Shown: positions 19,581-32,516, counted from the stretch's first letter. The stretch is 58,632 nt of DNA from Rubrivivax gelatinosus (GCF_016583785.1 NZ_NRRU01000021.1:1-58632), one strand, 5' to 3'. Translations and numbers: made by a program. The notes: generated by a model from the letters alone, not told the origin.

Positions 19581-20720
19581 ATGTTCAGCTTTTTCAAGAA
19601 GAAGGTCACGCCGCCGGTGGCCCCCGCCGAGTTGCCGCCGGTCGAGACCTCGGACGACGCGCCGCCGCTGTCGGATGCCGAACTCGAACGTGCCGCGCTC
19701 GCTGCCCAGCCCGAGGCCGAGGCCGAGCCTGCCGTGGAGCCGACGCTGCCGCAGGCGGATGCCGCGCCGGCCGTCGTCGACGAGCAGCCGGAGGCGGGCG
19801 CGCAACCGCGCTCGCGCTGGCTCGACCGTCTGAAGCAGGGCCTGCGCAAGACCGGCGGCAGCCTGACCCAGGTCTTCACCGGCGCACGCATCGACGATGC
19901 GCTGTACGAGGACCTGGAGTCGGCGCTGCTGGTCGCCGACACCGGCGTCGGCGCGACCCAGTTCCTGCTGCAGGACCTGAAGCGCCGCGTGAAGGACGCT
20001 CGTGCCACCGAGCCCGCGGTCGTCAAGGCGCTGCTCGCCGACGCGGTCAGCGAGCTGCTGGCGCCGTTGCAGCGCCCGCTCGTGATCGGCCAGGCCTCGC
20101 CGACGGTGATCATGGTCGCCGGCGTCAACGGCGCCGGCAAGACGACGACCATAGGCAAGCTCACGCGCTACCTGGCCGAGTCGGACCAGCGCGTGCTGCT
20201 GGCCGCGGCCGACACCTTCCGCGCCGCGGCGCGTGAGCAGCTCGGTGTCTGGGCCGACCGCAACCGCGTCGAGATCGTCAGCCAGCAGGGCGGCGACCCG
20301 GCCGCGGTCAGCTTCGACGCCGTCACCGCCGGCCGCGCGCGTGGCTGCGACGTCGTCATCGCCGACACCGCCGGCCGCCTGCCGACGCAGCTGCACCTGA
20401 TGGACGAGCTGAAGAAGATCAAGCGCACGATCGCCAAGGCGCAGGAGGGCGCGCCGCACGAGGTGCTGCTGGTCATCGACGGCAACACCGGCCAGAACGC
20501 GCTCGCCCAGGTCAAGGCCTTCGACGCTGCGCTCGGCCTGACCGGGCTGGTGGTGACCAAGCTCGACGGCACCGCCAAGGGCGGGGTGCTGGCGGCGATC
20601 GCGCGCTGGTGCACCGAGCAGGGCCGGGTCGTGCCGGTCTATTTCATCGGCGTCGGCGAGAAGCTGGAAGACCTGCAGACCTTCGACGCGCGGGAGTTCG
20701 CGAACGCGCTGCTGGGGTGA
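19581..20720 (+). CDS. ftsY: Signal recognition particle receptor FtsY
   Basis: Membrane-bound GTPase that receives SRP-ribosome complexes. It is 379 aa. An acidic, Pro/Ala/Glu-rich N-terminal A region (about residues 1-75) begins MFSFFKKK, a likely lipid-binding helix. The N domain follows (SLTQVFTGARIDD), then the G domain with GVNGAGKTTTIGKL, DTFRAAAREQL, ADTAGRLPTQ and TKLDGTAKGG. It faces ffh (21113-22480) across an unusual structured intergenic region, so both SRP GTPases are encoded side by side. Confidence 0.97.
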   Translation: MFSFFKKKVTPPVAPAELPPVETSDDAPPLSDAELERAALAAQPEAEAEPAVEPTLPQADAAPAVVDEQPEAGAQPRSRWLDRLKQGLRKTGGSLTQVFTGARIDDALYEDLESALLVADTGVGATQFLLQDLKRRVKDARATEPAVVKALLADAVSELLAPLQRPLVIGQASPTVIMVAGVNGAGKTTTIGKLTRYLAESDQRVLLAAADTFRAAAREQLGVWADRNRVEIVSQQGGDPAAVSFDAVTAGRARGCDVVIADTAGRLPTQLHLMDELKKIKRTIAKAQEGAPHEVLLVIDGNTGQNALAQVKAFDAALGLTGLVVTKLDGTAKGGVLAAIARWCTEQGRVVPVYFIGVGEKLEDLQTFDAREFANALLG

Positions 20721-20727
20721 GCCCGGA

Positions 20728-20754
20728 CGTGAACGGTCCGGTGGACCGTTCACG
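20728..20754. terminator. Perfect hairpin just after ftsY
   Basis: A 12-bp perfect stem, CGTGAACGGTCC (20728-20739) with GGACCGTTCACG (20743-20754), starts 8 nt after the ftsY stop. A second stem, CCGGGCC/GGCCCGG, follows at 20767-20783. Neither has a T-tract, so this may be a 3'-end stabiliser or a Rho-assisted end rather than a classical terminator. Confidence 0.5.
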
Positions 20755-20840
20755 CCTGGCGAACGGCCGGGCCACCGGCCCGGGTGGGGCGGCGGCGGGT
20801 GAAGCTGCGGCGCGCTGAGGCTGCAGCGCGCTGAGGCTGC

Positions 20841-21090
20841 GCGGGCCACGGCCGCCGGGCGGCCGGCTGGCTCCATGTCCTCCGGCCCGGCTGCGCCGGG
20901 CCTCCTCCTTTACTTCCGCCATCCGGCCGCCCGACGTCCGTGGCTGGCGACGTCGGCGGTGCACCTGATCGAGTGCCGATCACGGCGCAGGAGCCGGTCG
21001 ACGGGGCGCGCCCTGGAGCGAAGTATTAGGAGGAGGGCGGGCGCAGCCCGCCCGGGGGACATGAGCGCAAGGGCGCGCCCCGTCGACCGG
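20841..21090. repeat. Dispersed structured intergenic element, copy A
   Basis: This fills most of the 392-nt gap between ftsY and ffh, which otherwise holds only the ftsY hairpins and a direct repeat of a 16-mer (20810-20841). It is about 90% identical over its first 107 nt to copy B at 43317. It is built of two inverted modules, each reading CATGTCC(C/T)CCG, then a hairpin with a TGC/GCA loop, then CTCCTCCTTTACTTC or a close variant. Module hairpins are at 20884-20902 and 21035-21053. The second module is enclosed by perfect 21-bp inverted arms (20994-21014 and 21070-21090). No coding sense is apparent. Confidence 0.85.
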
Positions 21091-21112
21091 CGGGCGCGCA
21101 AGAGCGGGACTG

Positions 21113-22480
21113 TCAGCCGCCCATCCCCGGCGGCAGCATGCCCTTCATGCCGCCCATGCGTTTCATCATCTTCATCAGGCCGCCGCCCTTCATCTTCTTC
21201 ATCACGCCCTGCATCTGCTCGAACTGGTTGAGCAGGCGGTTGACTTCCTGGACGTGAACGCCGGCCCCGGCGGCGATGCGGCGCTTGCGGCTGGCCTTCA
21301 GCAGCTCGGGCTTGCGCCGCTCCAGCGCCGTCATCGAGTTGATGATGCCTTCCATGCGGCGCACGTCGCGTTCGGCCTTGTCCATGTCGGCGCCCTTGGC
21401 CTTGGCCGTCATCTGGCTGGGCAGCTTGTCCATCAGCCCGGCGAGACCGCCCATCTTCTTCATCTGGCTGATCTGCGAGAGGAAGTCGTTGAGGTCGAAG
21501 CCGCCGGCCTTGACCTTGTCGGCGAGCTTCTGCGCCTCCTTCAGGTCGACGCCCTTCTGCACCTCCTCGACGAGCGCGACGATGTCGCCCATGCCGAGCA
21601 CGCGGCCGGCGTGGCGCTCGGCGTCGAAGACTTCCAGGCCGTCGATCTTCTCGGAGACGCCGGCAAACTTGATCGGCGCGCCGGCGACCTGGCGCACCGA
21701 CAGCGCCGCGCCGCCGCGCGAGTCGCCGTCGAGCTTGGTCAGCACGATGCCGGTGAGCGGCAGCGCCTCCTTGAAGGCGCGTGCGGTGTTGATCGCGTCC
21801 TGGCCCTGCATCGCGTCGACGACGAACAGCGTCTCGACCGGGTGGATCGCCGCGTGCAGATCGCGGATCTCGGCCATCAGCGCTTCGTCGATCGCCAGCC
21901 GGCCGGCGGTGTCGACGAGCAGCACGTCGAAGTAGTGGCGCCGCGCGTGGTCCAGCGCGGCCAGCGCGATGTCGCGCGGCTTGTCGGTCGGCGTGCTCGG
22001 GAACCATTCGGCGCCGGCCTGCTTGGTCACCGTCTTCAGCTGCTCGATCGCCGCCGGGCGGTAGACGTCGGCCGAGACCGTCAGCACCTTCTTCTTGCGC
22101 CGCTCGATCAGGTGCTTGGCGAGTTTGGCCGTCGTCGTCGTCTTGCCCGCGCCCTGCAGGCCGGCCATCAGGATGACCGCCGGCGGCTGCACCGCGAGGT
22201 TCAGGTCGGCCACGCCCTCGCCCATGGTCGCGGCGAGTTCCTTGTGCACGATGCCGACCAGCGTCTGGCCCGGGTTCAGCGAGCCGGCGACCTCCTGGCC
22301 CAGTGCCTTGTCCTTGACGCGGGCGATGAAGTCGCGCACCACCGGCAGCGCGACGTCGGCCTCGAGCAGGGCCATGCGCACTTCGCGCAACATGTCCTGA
22401 ACGTTGCCTTCGGTGATGCGGGCCTGGCCGCGCATCGTCTTGACCAGCCTCGAAAGCCGGTCGGATAGGGTCGAGGCCAT
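21113..22480 (-). CDS. ffh: Signal recognition particle protein Ffh (SRP54)
   Basis: GTPase that binds signal sequences and 4.5S RNA. It is 455 aa from the ATG giving MASTLSDRLSRLVKTMRG, which matches the known family start; a TTG 10 codons upstream is rejected. The G domain shows GLQGAGKTTTTAKL, DVYRPAAIEQL, VDTAGRLAID and TKLDGDSRGG. The Met-rich M domain ends with the basic, Met-rich tail KGGGLMKMMKRMGGMKGM. It is convergent with ftsY and divergent from the CcsA-like gene. Confidence 0.97.
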   Translation of the reverse strand: MASTLSDRLSRLVKTMRGQARITEGNVQDMLREVRMALLEADVALPVVRDFIARVKDKALGQEVAGSLNPGQTLVGIVHKELAATMGEGVADLNLAVQPPAVILMAGLQGAGKTTTTAKLAKHLIERRKKKVLTVSADVYRPAAIEQLKTVTKQAGAEWFPSTPTDKPRDIALAALDHARRHYFDVLLVDTAGRLAIDEALMAEIRDLHAAIHPVETLFVVDAMQGQDAINTARAFKEALPLTGIVLTKLDGDSRGGAALSVRQVAGAPIKFAGVSEKIDGLEVFDAERHAGRVLGMGDIVALVEEVQKGVDLKEAQKLADKVKAGGFDLNDFLSQISQMKKMGGLAGLMDKLPSQMTAKAKGADMDKAERDVRRMEGIINSMTALERRKPELLKASRKRRIAAGAGVHVQEVNRLLNQFEQMQGVMKKMKGGGLMKMMKRMGGMKGMLPPGMGG

Positions 22481-22525
22481 CGCCGTGTCAGGCTGAAACC
22501 AGCCCGCCAAAAGTACACTGTCGGC

Positions 22526-23344
22526 ATGATTCTATCGAGTGCCTCTCCTGTGGTGAGCGGCGGGCTGCCTCTGTTCGTCGCGCTCGTGGCCATTGCCGGC
22601 TACGCCGTCGCCGCCCTGCCACTGGCCAAGTCCGGCCGCGTCTGGATCGCCGCGCTGCATGTCGGCTGGCTCGCGCACCTCGCGGCGCTGGTGCTGGACA
22701 TCGGCGGCATCGGCCAGGAGATCCCCGGCGCGCGCGTCGGTTTCGGGCCTGTGCTGTCGCTGACGGTGTGGCTGGTGATGGCGGTGCACACCGTCGAGAA
22801 CCGCTTCATGCCGCTGCCGGCGGTGCGGCGCTGGCTCGCGGTCTGCGGCGCGATCGTCGTCGTGATGGCGGCGCTGTTCCCGGGCGAACCACACCACTAC
22901 GCCTCGCCGCTGGCGCCGCTGCACTTCGCGCTCGGGGTCGGCTCGTACAGCCTGTTCGGTGCCGCGGTGGTGCACGCGATGATGCTCGACGCCAGCGAAC
23001 GCCGGCTGCGCGCGCGCGTCGACATCGAGAACCCGCGTACCGGCATGCCGCTGTTGCTGCTCGAGCGCCTGACCTTCCGCTTCGTCGAAGCCGGCTTCTC
23101 GGTGCTGACGGCGACCATCCTGCTGGGCGCGCTGACTTCAGTCGGCTGGCGCTGGGACCACAAGGTCGTGTTCTCGCTGATGGGCTGGGCGGTGTTCGCC
23201 GCGCTGCTGGTCGGGCGCCACCGCCAGGGCTGGCGTGGGCGCCAGGCCACACGCTGGGTCTACGTCGGTGCGGTGCTGCTGCTGCTGGCCTACGCCGGTT
23301 CGCGCTTCGTCTTCGAGGTCCTGCTCGGGCGTCCGCCAGCGTGA
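22526..23344 (+). CDS. Inner-membrane cytochrome c assembly protein (CcsA/YpjD family)
   Basis: Polytopic membrane protein (272 aa, about eight hydrophobic segments) of the cytochrome c assembly family. The conserved late motif WRWDHKVVFSLMGW (family form WDxK) and conserved His residues such as PLHFALGVGSYSLFG are present. Homologues next to ffh in proteobacteria are usually annotated CcsA or YpjD. Whether it handles haem here or has another job, such as the cation-linked role proposed for YpjD relatives, cannot be told. It overlaps the next gene by 4 nt (GTGA). Confidence 0.85.
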   Translation: MILSSASPVVSGGLPLFVALVAIAGYAVAALPLAKSGRVWIAALHVGWLAHLAALVLDIGGIGQEIPGARVGFGPVLSLTVWLVMAVHTVENRFMPLPAVRRWLAVCGAIVVVMAALFPGEPHHYASPLAPLHFALGVGSYSLFGAAVVHAMMLDASERRLRARVDIENPRTGMPLLLLERLTFRFVEAGFSVLTATILLGALTSVGWRWDHKVVFSLMGWAVFAALLVGRHRQGWRGRQATRWVYVGAVLLLLAYAGSRFVFEVLLGRPPA

Positions 23345-23577
23345 AATACCTGCTCGTCATCGCCGTCGTCGGCTTCGTGCTCTGGCTGATGTTCGGCCGT
23401 GGGCGCCGGCCCGACGCGCCGCCGCGGCCCCGCCGCGGCGCGGCGCGTGCACCGGGGCCGGTCGAGATGATCTCCTGCGCCCACTGTGGCGTGCACCTGC
23501 CGGCCGACGAGGCCGTTGCCGATGCCGGCGGCCGGCGCTTCTGCAGCGAGGCCCACCGCCTCGCCGGTCCGCGCTAG
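23341..23577 (+). CDS. Small PP0621-like membrane-anchored zinc-finger-type protein
   Basis: 78 aa from a GTG that overlaps the previous stop. One N-terminal membrane helix (VKYLLVIAVVGFVLWLMFG) is followed by an Arg/Pro-rich linker. A C-terminal motif has two Cys and a His (ISCAHCGVHLPADEA) plus a further Cys in RRFCSEAHR, which looks like a small metal-binding finger. Homologues of the PP0621 family commonly sit just before pilS in Burkholderiales and pseudomonads. Function is unknown; zinc binding is inferred from the CxxC-x(n)-C pattern. Confidence 0.8.
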   Translation: MKYLLVIAVVGFVLWLMFGRGRRPDAPPRPRRGAARAPGPVEMISCAHCGVHLPADEAVADAGGRRFCSEAHRLAGPR

Positions 23578-23583
23578 CGCGTG

Positions 23584-25445
23584 ATGGACGCGCCGCCCGG
23601 CGACCGTCGGCCAGGCGATCGTCGACGCGGCGACCGCCGGGCAAGCCCGCGCCACGCCGAATCGTCCTGGTTCGGCCACGAGTCCTACTTCGACCCCGGC
23701 TGGGCCGGCGGCAACCCCGAGCTCGACCAGCGCCTGCGTTCGTTGTGGTCGCAGCGCATCGTCGGTGCCGAGGACAGCGCGCTCACGCGCATCCACCGCA
23801 CCTATGCCGCGGTGCGGGCCGCCTTCGGCCTCGCGCTGGTGGCGGCGCAGGGCGCCGGCAACCTGTTCGGCGCCCGGGTCTCGCTGCCGCTGACGCTGGT
23901 CTGCATCGCCTACGCGGTGCAGGCGATCGCGCTCTGGCTGCTGCCGCGCTTCCAGCCGCTGACGACGCCGGTGGCTTCGCCGCCGCTGCGCCGGCGCCAG
24001 TGGCTGGCGACGATAGGCGTGGACCTGCTGGCCTTCGGTGCGCTGCACCTGATGGGCAGTGGCGGGCCGATCAACTACTCGGCGCTGCTGGTGCTGCCGG
24101 TGCTGATGGCCGGCGCGATGAGCACGCGGCTGATCGCGCTGGCCACCGCCGCCGGCGTCGCGCTGCTGCTGCTGGCCGGCGCCTGGCGCGGCTCGTTCGA
24201 CGACGGCGCCATCGCCGGCTCGCTGCTGCAGTCGGGTCTGGCCGGCCTGGGCCTGTTCGTCATCGCGCTGCTCTCGGGCGAGCTGGCGGGGCGCCTGGCG
24301 CGTGAGGAGCGCGCGGCGCGCGGCAGCCTCGAGCTCGCGCGCCAGCAGGCGCAGCTCAACCGCCTGGTGATCGAGGAGATGGTCGACGGCGTGCTCGTGG
24401 TCGACGCGCGCCAGCGTGTGCGCGCCGCGAACCCGGCGGCGCGTGCGCTGCTGGTCGATTCGGGTCTGAGCCCGCCGGCCCCGTTCGGGCTCGACTCGCG
24501 GCCGGTGTGGCGGCCGCTGGCGCAGGCGGTGGCGCGAGCGCTTTCCGATCGCGACTGGCCCGAGGCCGGGCGCGAGCTGACGCTGTCGTTCGAGCCGGGC
24601 CACCAGCGCACGCTGCGGCTGCGCGTGCGTTTCGTGCGCGGCCGGACTCCGGGCGAGGGCAACGCCGGCGAGCCGCTGTGCGTGCTGCTGCTCGAGGACG
24701 TGCGCATCGCGCAGGCGCGGCTGCGGCAGGAGAAGCTGGCGGCGATGGGGCGCGTCTCGGCCGGCATCGCACACGAGATCCGCAACCCGCTGGCGGCGAT
24801 CTCGCAGGCCAACGCGCTGCTGCTCGAAGACGAGCTCGCGCCGGCGCAGCACCGGCTGGCGCGCATCGTCGCCGACAACGTCGACCGCCTGAAGCGCATC
24901 GTCGACGACGTCATGGAACTCGCGCCCGGCGGCCCGGTCAGCCCGCCCTTGCCGGTGGATGCGACGGCCGAGGTCGGCTGCACCGCCGCCGAGTGGGCGC
25001 GCACCGTCGGCCTGCCGCTGGGGCCCTGCAGCCGGCTGCAGGTCGAACTGCCCGCGGGGCCGCTGGGTGTCGGCTTCGACCCCGAGCACCTGCGCCGCGT
25101 GCTCGTCAACCTGCTCGACAACGCCGGGCGCCACGCGAGCCAGGCGCCGGGGGCCATCCTGCTGCGCGTGGCCGCGGCCGGCGACACGCTGGCGCAGCTC
25201 GTCGTCGCCAGCGACGGCGCCGCGATCGCGCCCGAAGTCGAGCCCTACATCTTCGAGCCCTTCTTCTCGACGCGCAGCCGCGGCGCCGGCCTCGGCCTGT
25301 ATATTTGCCGCGAGCTCTGCGAGCGCTACGGCGCAAGCATCGAATACCGCCGGCACGGCGGCGACGATTCCGCCCGCAACGAGTTCGTCGTCACGATGAA
25401 GCGCAGCTCTCTGCCGGCTGCCGACACCTCACTGCCACTGCATCC

Positions 25446-25449
<4 letters not shown>
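23584..25449 (+). CDS. pilS: Sensor histidine kinase PilS
   Basis: Inner-membrane kinase that controls pilin transcription through PilR. It is 621 aa from ATG; a GTG one codon earlier is equally possible. An Arg-rich cytoplasmic N-terminus (about 70 residues) precedes about six membrane helices. A PAS-like domain follows (VIEEMVDGVLVVDARQRV), then the phospho-acceptor H397 in AGIAHEIRNPLAA, an N-box (VLVNLLDNAGRHA) and a G2 box (GAGLGLYICREL). The G1 box, normally DxGxG, reads SDGAAI and is degenerate. It overlaps pilR by 4 nt. Confidence 0.93.
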
Positions 25450-26885
<1,436 letters not shown>

Positions 26886-26889
26886 GGCG

Positions 26890-27477
26890 GTGGCCGTGCC
26901 GCGCCCGCGCTGGCGCGACGGCTGGTGGGCCGGTGCCCGCGCCTGCCCGTCGCCCAACTTCGGCCCGCGCCCGGGCGGCGAGGCCGTCACGCTGGTGGTG
27001 CTGCACTCGATCAGCCTGCCGCCCGGCGAATACGGCGGCGACGCGGTCGAACGCCTGTTCACGAACACGCTGGACTGCGACGCGCACCCCTATTACGAGC
27101 GGTTGCGCGGGCTGCAGGTCTCGGCGCACTTCGTGATCCGCCGCGGCGGTGAGCTGCTGCAGTTCGTCTCCTGCGACGAACGCGCCTGGCACGCCGGGCG
27201 CTCGTCGTGGCGCGGGCGCGAGAACTGCAACGACTGGTCGATCGGCATCGAGCTCGAAGGGCTGGAAGGCGAACGTTTCGAGACGCCGCAGTACGCCGCA
27301 CTCGCGCGGCTGCTGGCGGCGCTCGCGCCGGCCTACCCGCTCGCCGAGATCACCGGCCACGAACACGTCGCGCCCGGGCGCAAGCTGGACCCCGGTCCGG
27401 GCTTCGACTGGTGCCGGCTCGAGCGCCTGCTCGTGCGCCGGGCACCGACGCTGCAGGTGGCTCCGGCGCGCGGCTGA
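26890..27477 (+). CDS. ampD: 1,6-anhydro-N-acetylmuramyl-L-alanine amidase
   Basis: Cytoplasmic zinc amidase that cleaves anhydro-muropeptides during cell-wall recycling. It is 195 aa from GTG at 26890; the GTG two codons later is an alternative. Conserved AmpD features are VVLHSISLPPGEYGG (first zinc His), CNDWSIGIELEG, and the C-terminal GHEHVAPGRKLDPG with the second zinc His and the Asp ligand. It lies 4 nt after pilR, so it may be transcribed with pilSR. Loss of AmpD in other bacteria raises ampC expression. Confidence 0.94.
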   Translation: MAVPRPRWRDGWWAGARACPSPNFGPRPGGEAVTLVVLHSISLPPGEYGGDAVERLFTNTLDCDAHPYYERLRGLQVSAHFVIRRGGELLQFVSCDERAWHAGRSSWRGRENCNDWSIGIELEGLEGERFETPQYAALARLLAALAPAYPLAEITGHEHVAPGRKLDPGPGFDWCRLERLLVRRAPTLQVAPARG

Positions 27478-27512
27478 CGCCCGGCGCGGAGGGGCGGGAA
27501 ATCCGCACCCCT

Positions 27513-27560
27513 ACGCTATTCCTAGTGCATTGTGAGCTTGTTGCGCACTAGATATAGTGT
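27513..27560 (+). promoter_or_regulatory. nrdA promoter with two NrdR boxes
   Basis: Two 16-bp sites match the NrdR palindrome (consensus close to ACACTATATATAGTGT): ACGCTATTCCTAGTGC at 27513-27528 and GCACTAGATATAGTGT at 27545-27560. They are exactly 32 bp apart, about three helical turns, the known NrdR spacing. A promoter sits within them: TTGTGA (27530-27535), 17 bp, TATAGT (27553-27558). The second box therefore covers the -10, as expected for repression when dNTP or ATP levels signal sufficiency. nrdR itself is not in the window. Confidence 0.88.
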
Positions 27561-27710
27561 TCCTTCGCGCCGTACATCCGTGCCGACAGCCGCTTGGGGA
27601 CCGTTCTCCGCAAGGCGTCGGGCCGGTAGTCCCGCGTCGCGGCCCTCCCCGGCCGCGGCGACGACGGGACGGTGCCGCCATCCGCCACACCTCACCGACA
27701 GGGGAACCCC

Positions 27711-30581
<2,871 letters not shown>

Positions 30582-30609
30582 GGCATTGGAGTACCTAACG
30601 TCGAAAGTG

Positions 30610-30644
30610 CGCATTCGCGGCGCCAAATGCGGGTCGCGAATGCG
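30610..30644. repeat. Inverted repeat between nrdA and nrdB
   Basis: Perfect 10-bp arms CGCATTCGCG (30610-30619) and CGCGAATGCG (30635-30644) enclose 15 nt, in the 133-nt gap before nrdB. It has no T-tract, so it is more likely an mRNA hairpin that sets the nrdA:nrdB ratio, or an operator, than a terminator. It does not match the NrdR box. Confidence 0.5.
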
Positions 30645-30714
30645 GACGAATGTCAACTAGTGCTTGGTGATCCCGAGCAAGCCCTCGATAATTCCGAATA
30701 CAGGACGTCCACAC

Positions 30715-31842
30715 ATGCTGGTCTGGGAAGAAGAAGTTCGCAGCACTCCGGCGATCGCCCCCGCGGCGATTGCGCCCCAGTTGGACAAGGCCGCGCGCGC
30801 GGATGCCGCAGCGGCGGTGAACACGCGGCGCGTCAACGTTGCCGACAAGCGCATCATCAATGGTCAGACGGACGTGAACCAGCTGGTTCCGTTCAAGTAC
30901 AAATGGGCCTGGGAGAAGTACCTCGCGTCCTGCGCCAACCACTGGATGCCGCAGGAAGTGAACATGAGCCGCGACATCGCGCTCTGGAAAGACCCGAACG
31001 GCCTGACCGAAGACGAGCGCCGCATCGTCAAGCGCAACCTCGGCTTCTTCGTCACCGCCGACTCGCTGGCGGCGAACAACATCGTGCTCGGCACCTACCG
31101 GCACATCACCGCCCCCGAATGCCGCCAGTTCCTGCTGCGCCAGGCCTTCGAGGAAGCGATCCACACCCACGCCTACCAGTACATCGTCGAGTCGCTGGGG
31201 CTGGATGAAGGCGAGATCTTCAACGCCTATCACGAGGTCGACGCGATCCGCGCCAAGGACGAGTTCCTGATCCCGTTCATCGACGCGATCATGGATCCGG
31301 CCTTCGCCACCGGCACGCCCGAGAACGACCAGACGCTGCTGAAGAGCCTGATCGTCTTTGCGTGCCTGATGGAAGGCCTGTTCTTCTACGTCGGCTTCAC
31401 GCAGATCCTGGCGCTGGGGCGGCAGAACAAGATGACCGGTGCCGCCGAGCAGTACCAGTACATCCTGCGCGACGAGTCCATGCACTGCAACTTCGGCATC
31501 GACCTGATCAACCAGATCAAGCTCGAGAACCCGCATCTCTGGACGCCGCAGTTCAAGGCCGAGATCCGCGCGCTGTTCGAGCGCGCGGTCGACCTCGAAT
31601 ACCGCTACGCCGAGGACACGATGCCGCGCGGCGTGCTCGGCATGAACGCGTCGATGTTCAAGGGCTACCTGCGCTACATCGCCAACCGGCGCGCGACGCA
31701 GATCGGCCTGGAGGCGCTCTTCCCGAACGAGGAGAACCCGTTCCCGTGGATGAGCGAAATGATCGACCTGAAGAAGGAGCGCAACTTCTTCGAGACCCGC
31801 GTCATCGACTACCAGAGCGGTGGCGCCCTGTCATGGGATTGA
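30715..31842 (+). CDS. nrdB: Ribonucleoside-diphosphate reductase, beta subunit (class Ia)
   Basis: Small subunit that carries the di-iron/tyrosyl-radical cofactor. It is 375 aa from [10 protein letters not shown], preceded by AGGAC. The iron ligands and radical Tyr line up with E. coli R2: D116 (FVTADSLA), E147, H150 and Y154 in the E-x2-H-x3-Y pattern ([13 protein letters not shown]). A later E-x2-H pair is in [11 protein letters not shown]. The radical Tyr is kept, so this is a classical class Ia protein. The C-terminus contacts NrdA in the family. Confidence 0.96.
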   Translation: MLVWEEEVRSTPAIAPAAIAPQLDKAARADAAAAVNTRRVNVADKRIINGQTDVNQLVPFKYKWAWEKYLASCANHWMPQEVNMSRDIALWKDPNGLTEDERRIVKRNLGFFVTADSLAANNIVLGTYRHITAPECRQFLLRQAFEEAIHTHAYQYIVESLGLDEGEIFNAYHEVDAIRAKDEFLIPFIDAIMDPAFATGTPENDQTLLKSLIVFACLMEGLFFYVGFTQILALGRQNKMTGAAEQYQYILRDESMHCNFGIDLINQIKLENPHLWTPQFKAEIRALFERAVDLEYRYAEDTMPRGVLGMNASMFKGYLRYIANRRATQIGLEALFPNEENPFPWMSEMIDLKKERNFFETRVIDYQSGGALSWD

Positions 31843-31888
31843 GCGGGCGACAGTCTCCGCTCCACAAGGCGGGCCGCGGCCCGCTGCC

Positions 31889-31917
31889 GTCGCACGGTGC
31901 AGCGCTGCCCGTGCGAC
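31889..31917 (+). terminator. Probable nrdB terminator hairpin
   Basis: A 9-bp stem, GTCGCACGG (31889-31897) with CCGTGCGAC (31909-31917), with an 11-nt loop, is followed by GTTTC. A further palindrome, GCGGGCCGCGGCCCGC, lies just upstream near 31869-31884. The rest of the 253-nt gap to the next gene shows nothing else clear. Confidence 0.4.
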
Positions 31918-32095
31918 GTTTCACATCCGCGGCCCGGGGCACGTCGACGCCAGATGCGACGGCCCGAGGCCGCGACCCCATTCGTCGTACCGGGGCGAGT
32001 GCCCGGCTTGTCCGGGCGTCAGACCGCCGGACGACGGATTGCCGTGCCGCTCATGACGGTGCGGTGCTCTTTGCAACTTGATCAAGGAGATCGTG

Positions 32096-32431
32096 ATGGC
32101 AACTGCGAAGAAGACCCCGGCCAAGGCGCCGGCTGCGAAGAAGGCCGCTCCGGCGAAGAAGGCTGCTGCACCCGCCAAGAAGGCTGCGGCACCCGCGAAG
32201 AAGGCGGCGGCTCCGGCGAAGAAGGCGGCTCCGGCGAAGAAGGCCGCGGCGCCGGCCAAGAAGGCGGCGGCCCCGGCGAAGAAGGCTGCCGAGCCCAAGG
32301 CTGCGGCCAAGAAGAAGGCTGCGCCGAAGAAGACTGAGCCTGCGCCTGCGGCCCCCGCTGCTGCACCTGCCGCGAAGACGACGCTGAGCCCGGCGGCTGC
32401 CTGGCCGTTCCCGACCGGCAACAAGCCCTGA
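32096..32431 (+). CDS. Histone H1-like, Lys/Ala/Pro-repeat DNA-binding protein
   Basis: 111-aa basic protein made almost entirely of PAKKAA-type repeats (MATAKKTPAKAPAAKKAAP and about ten further units), with a short non-basic C-terminus ending WPFPTGNKP. Such AlgP/HctB/H1-C-terminal-like proteins bind DNA without sequence specificity and are widespread in Betaproteobacteria. The start has AAGGAG about 8 nt upstream. The coding DNA is a run of 15-21-nt tandem units, so repeat number probably varies between strains. It has its own strong terminator. Confidence 0.88.
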   Translation: MATAKKTPAKAPAAKKAAPAKKAAAPAKKAAAPAKKAAAPAKKAAPAKKAAAPAKKAAAPAKKAAEPKAAAKKKAAPKKTEPAPAAPAAAPAAKTTLSPAAAWPFPTGNKP

Positions 32432-32474
32432 ACGGGCACCGGCCGCTCGCGCGGCCGGTTGTGTTGATTCCGAG

Positions 32475-32497
32475 CCCGGCCACAGGCCGGGTTTTTT
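32475..32497 (+). terminator. Rho-independent terminator of the H1-like gene
   Basis: CCCGGCC (32475-32481), loop ACA, GGCCGGG (32485-32491), then TTTTTT. A weaker hairpin, ACCGGCCG/CGGCCGGT, precedes it at about 32439-32460. Confidence 0.92.
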
Positions 32498-32516
32498 CAT
32501 GGGCGCGTCGTGCGCC

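Noticed and set aside
22480..22510. TTG-initiated N-terminal extension of ffh
   Set aside because: The Ffh family begins at the ATG giving MASTLSDRL; the extra 10 residues have no counterpart.
23290..25356. 688-codon open frame antisense to pilS
   Set aside because: Low-complexity, Arg/Gln/His-rich product typical of antisense shadows; pilS is well supported.
31820..32056. Open frame between nrdB and the H1-like gene
   Set aside because: Low-complexity translation over hairpins; no start signal.
32096..32330. CRISPR-like regular repeat
   Set aside because: The short tandem units lie inside one reading frame coding PAKKAA repeats, without unique spacers; it is a coding microsatellite.
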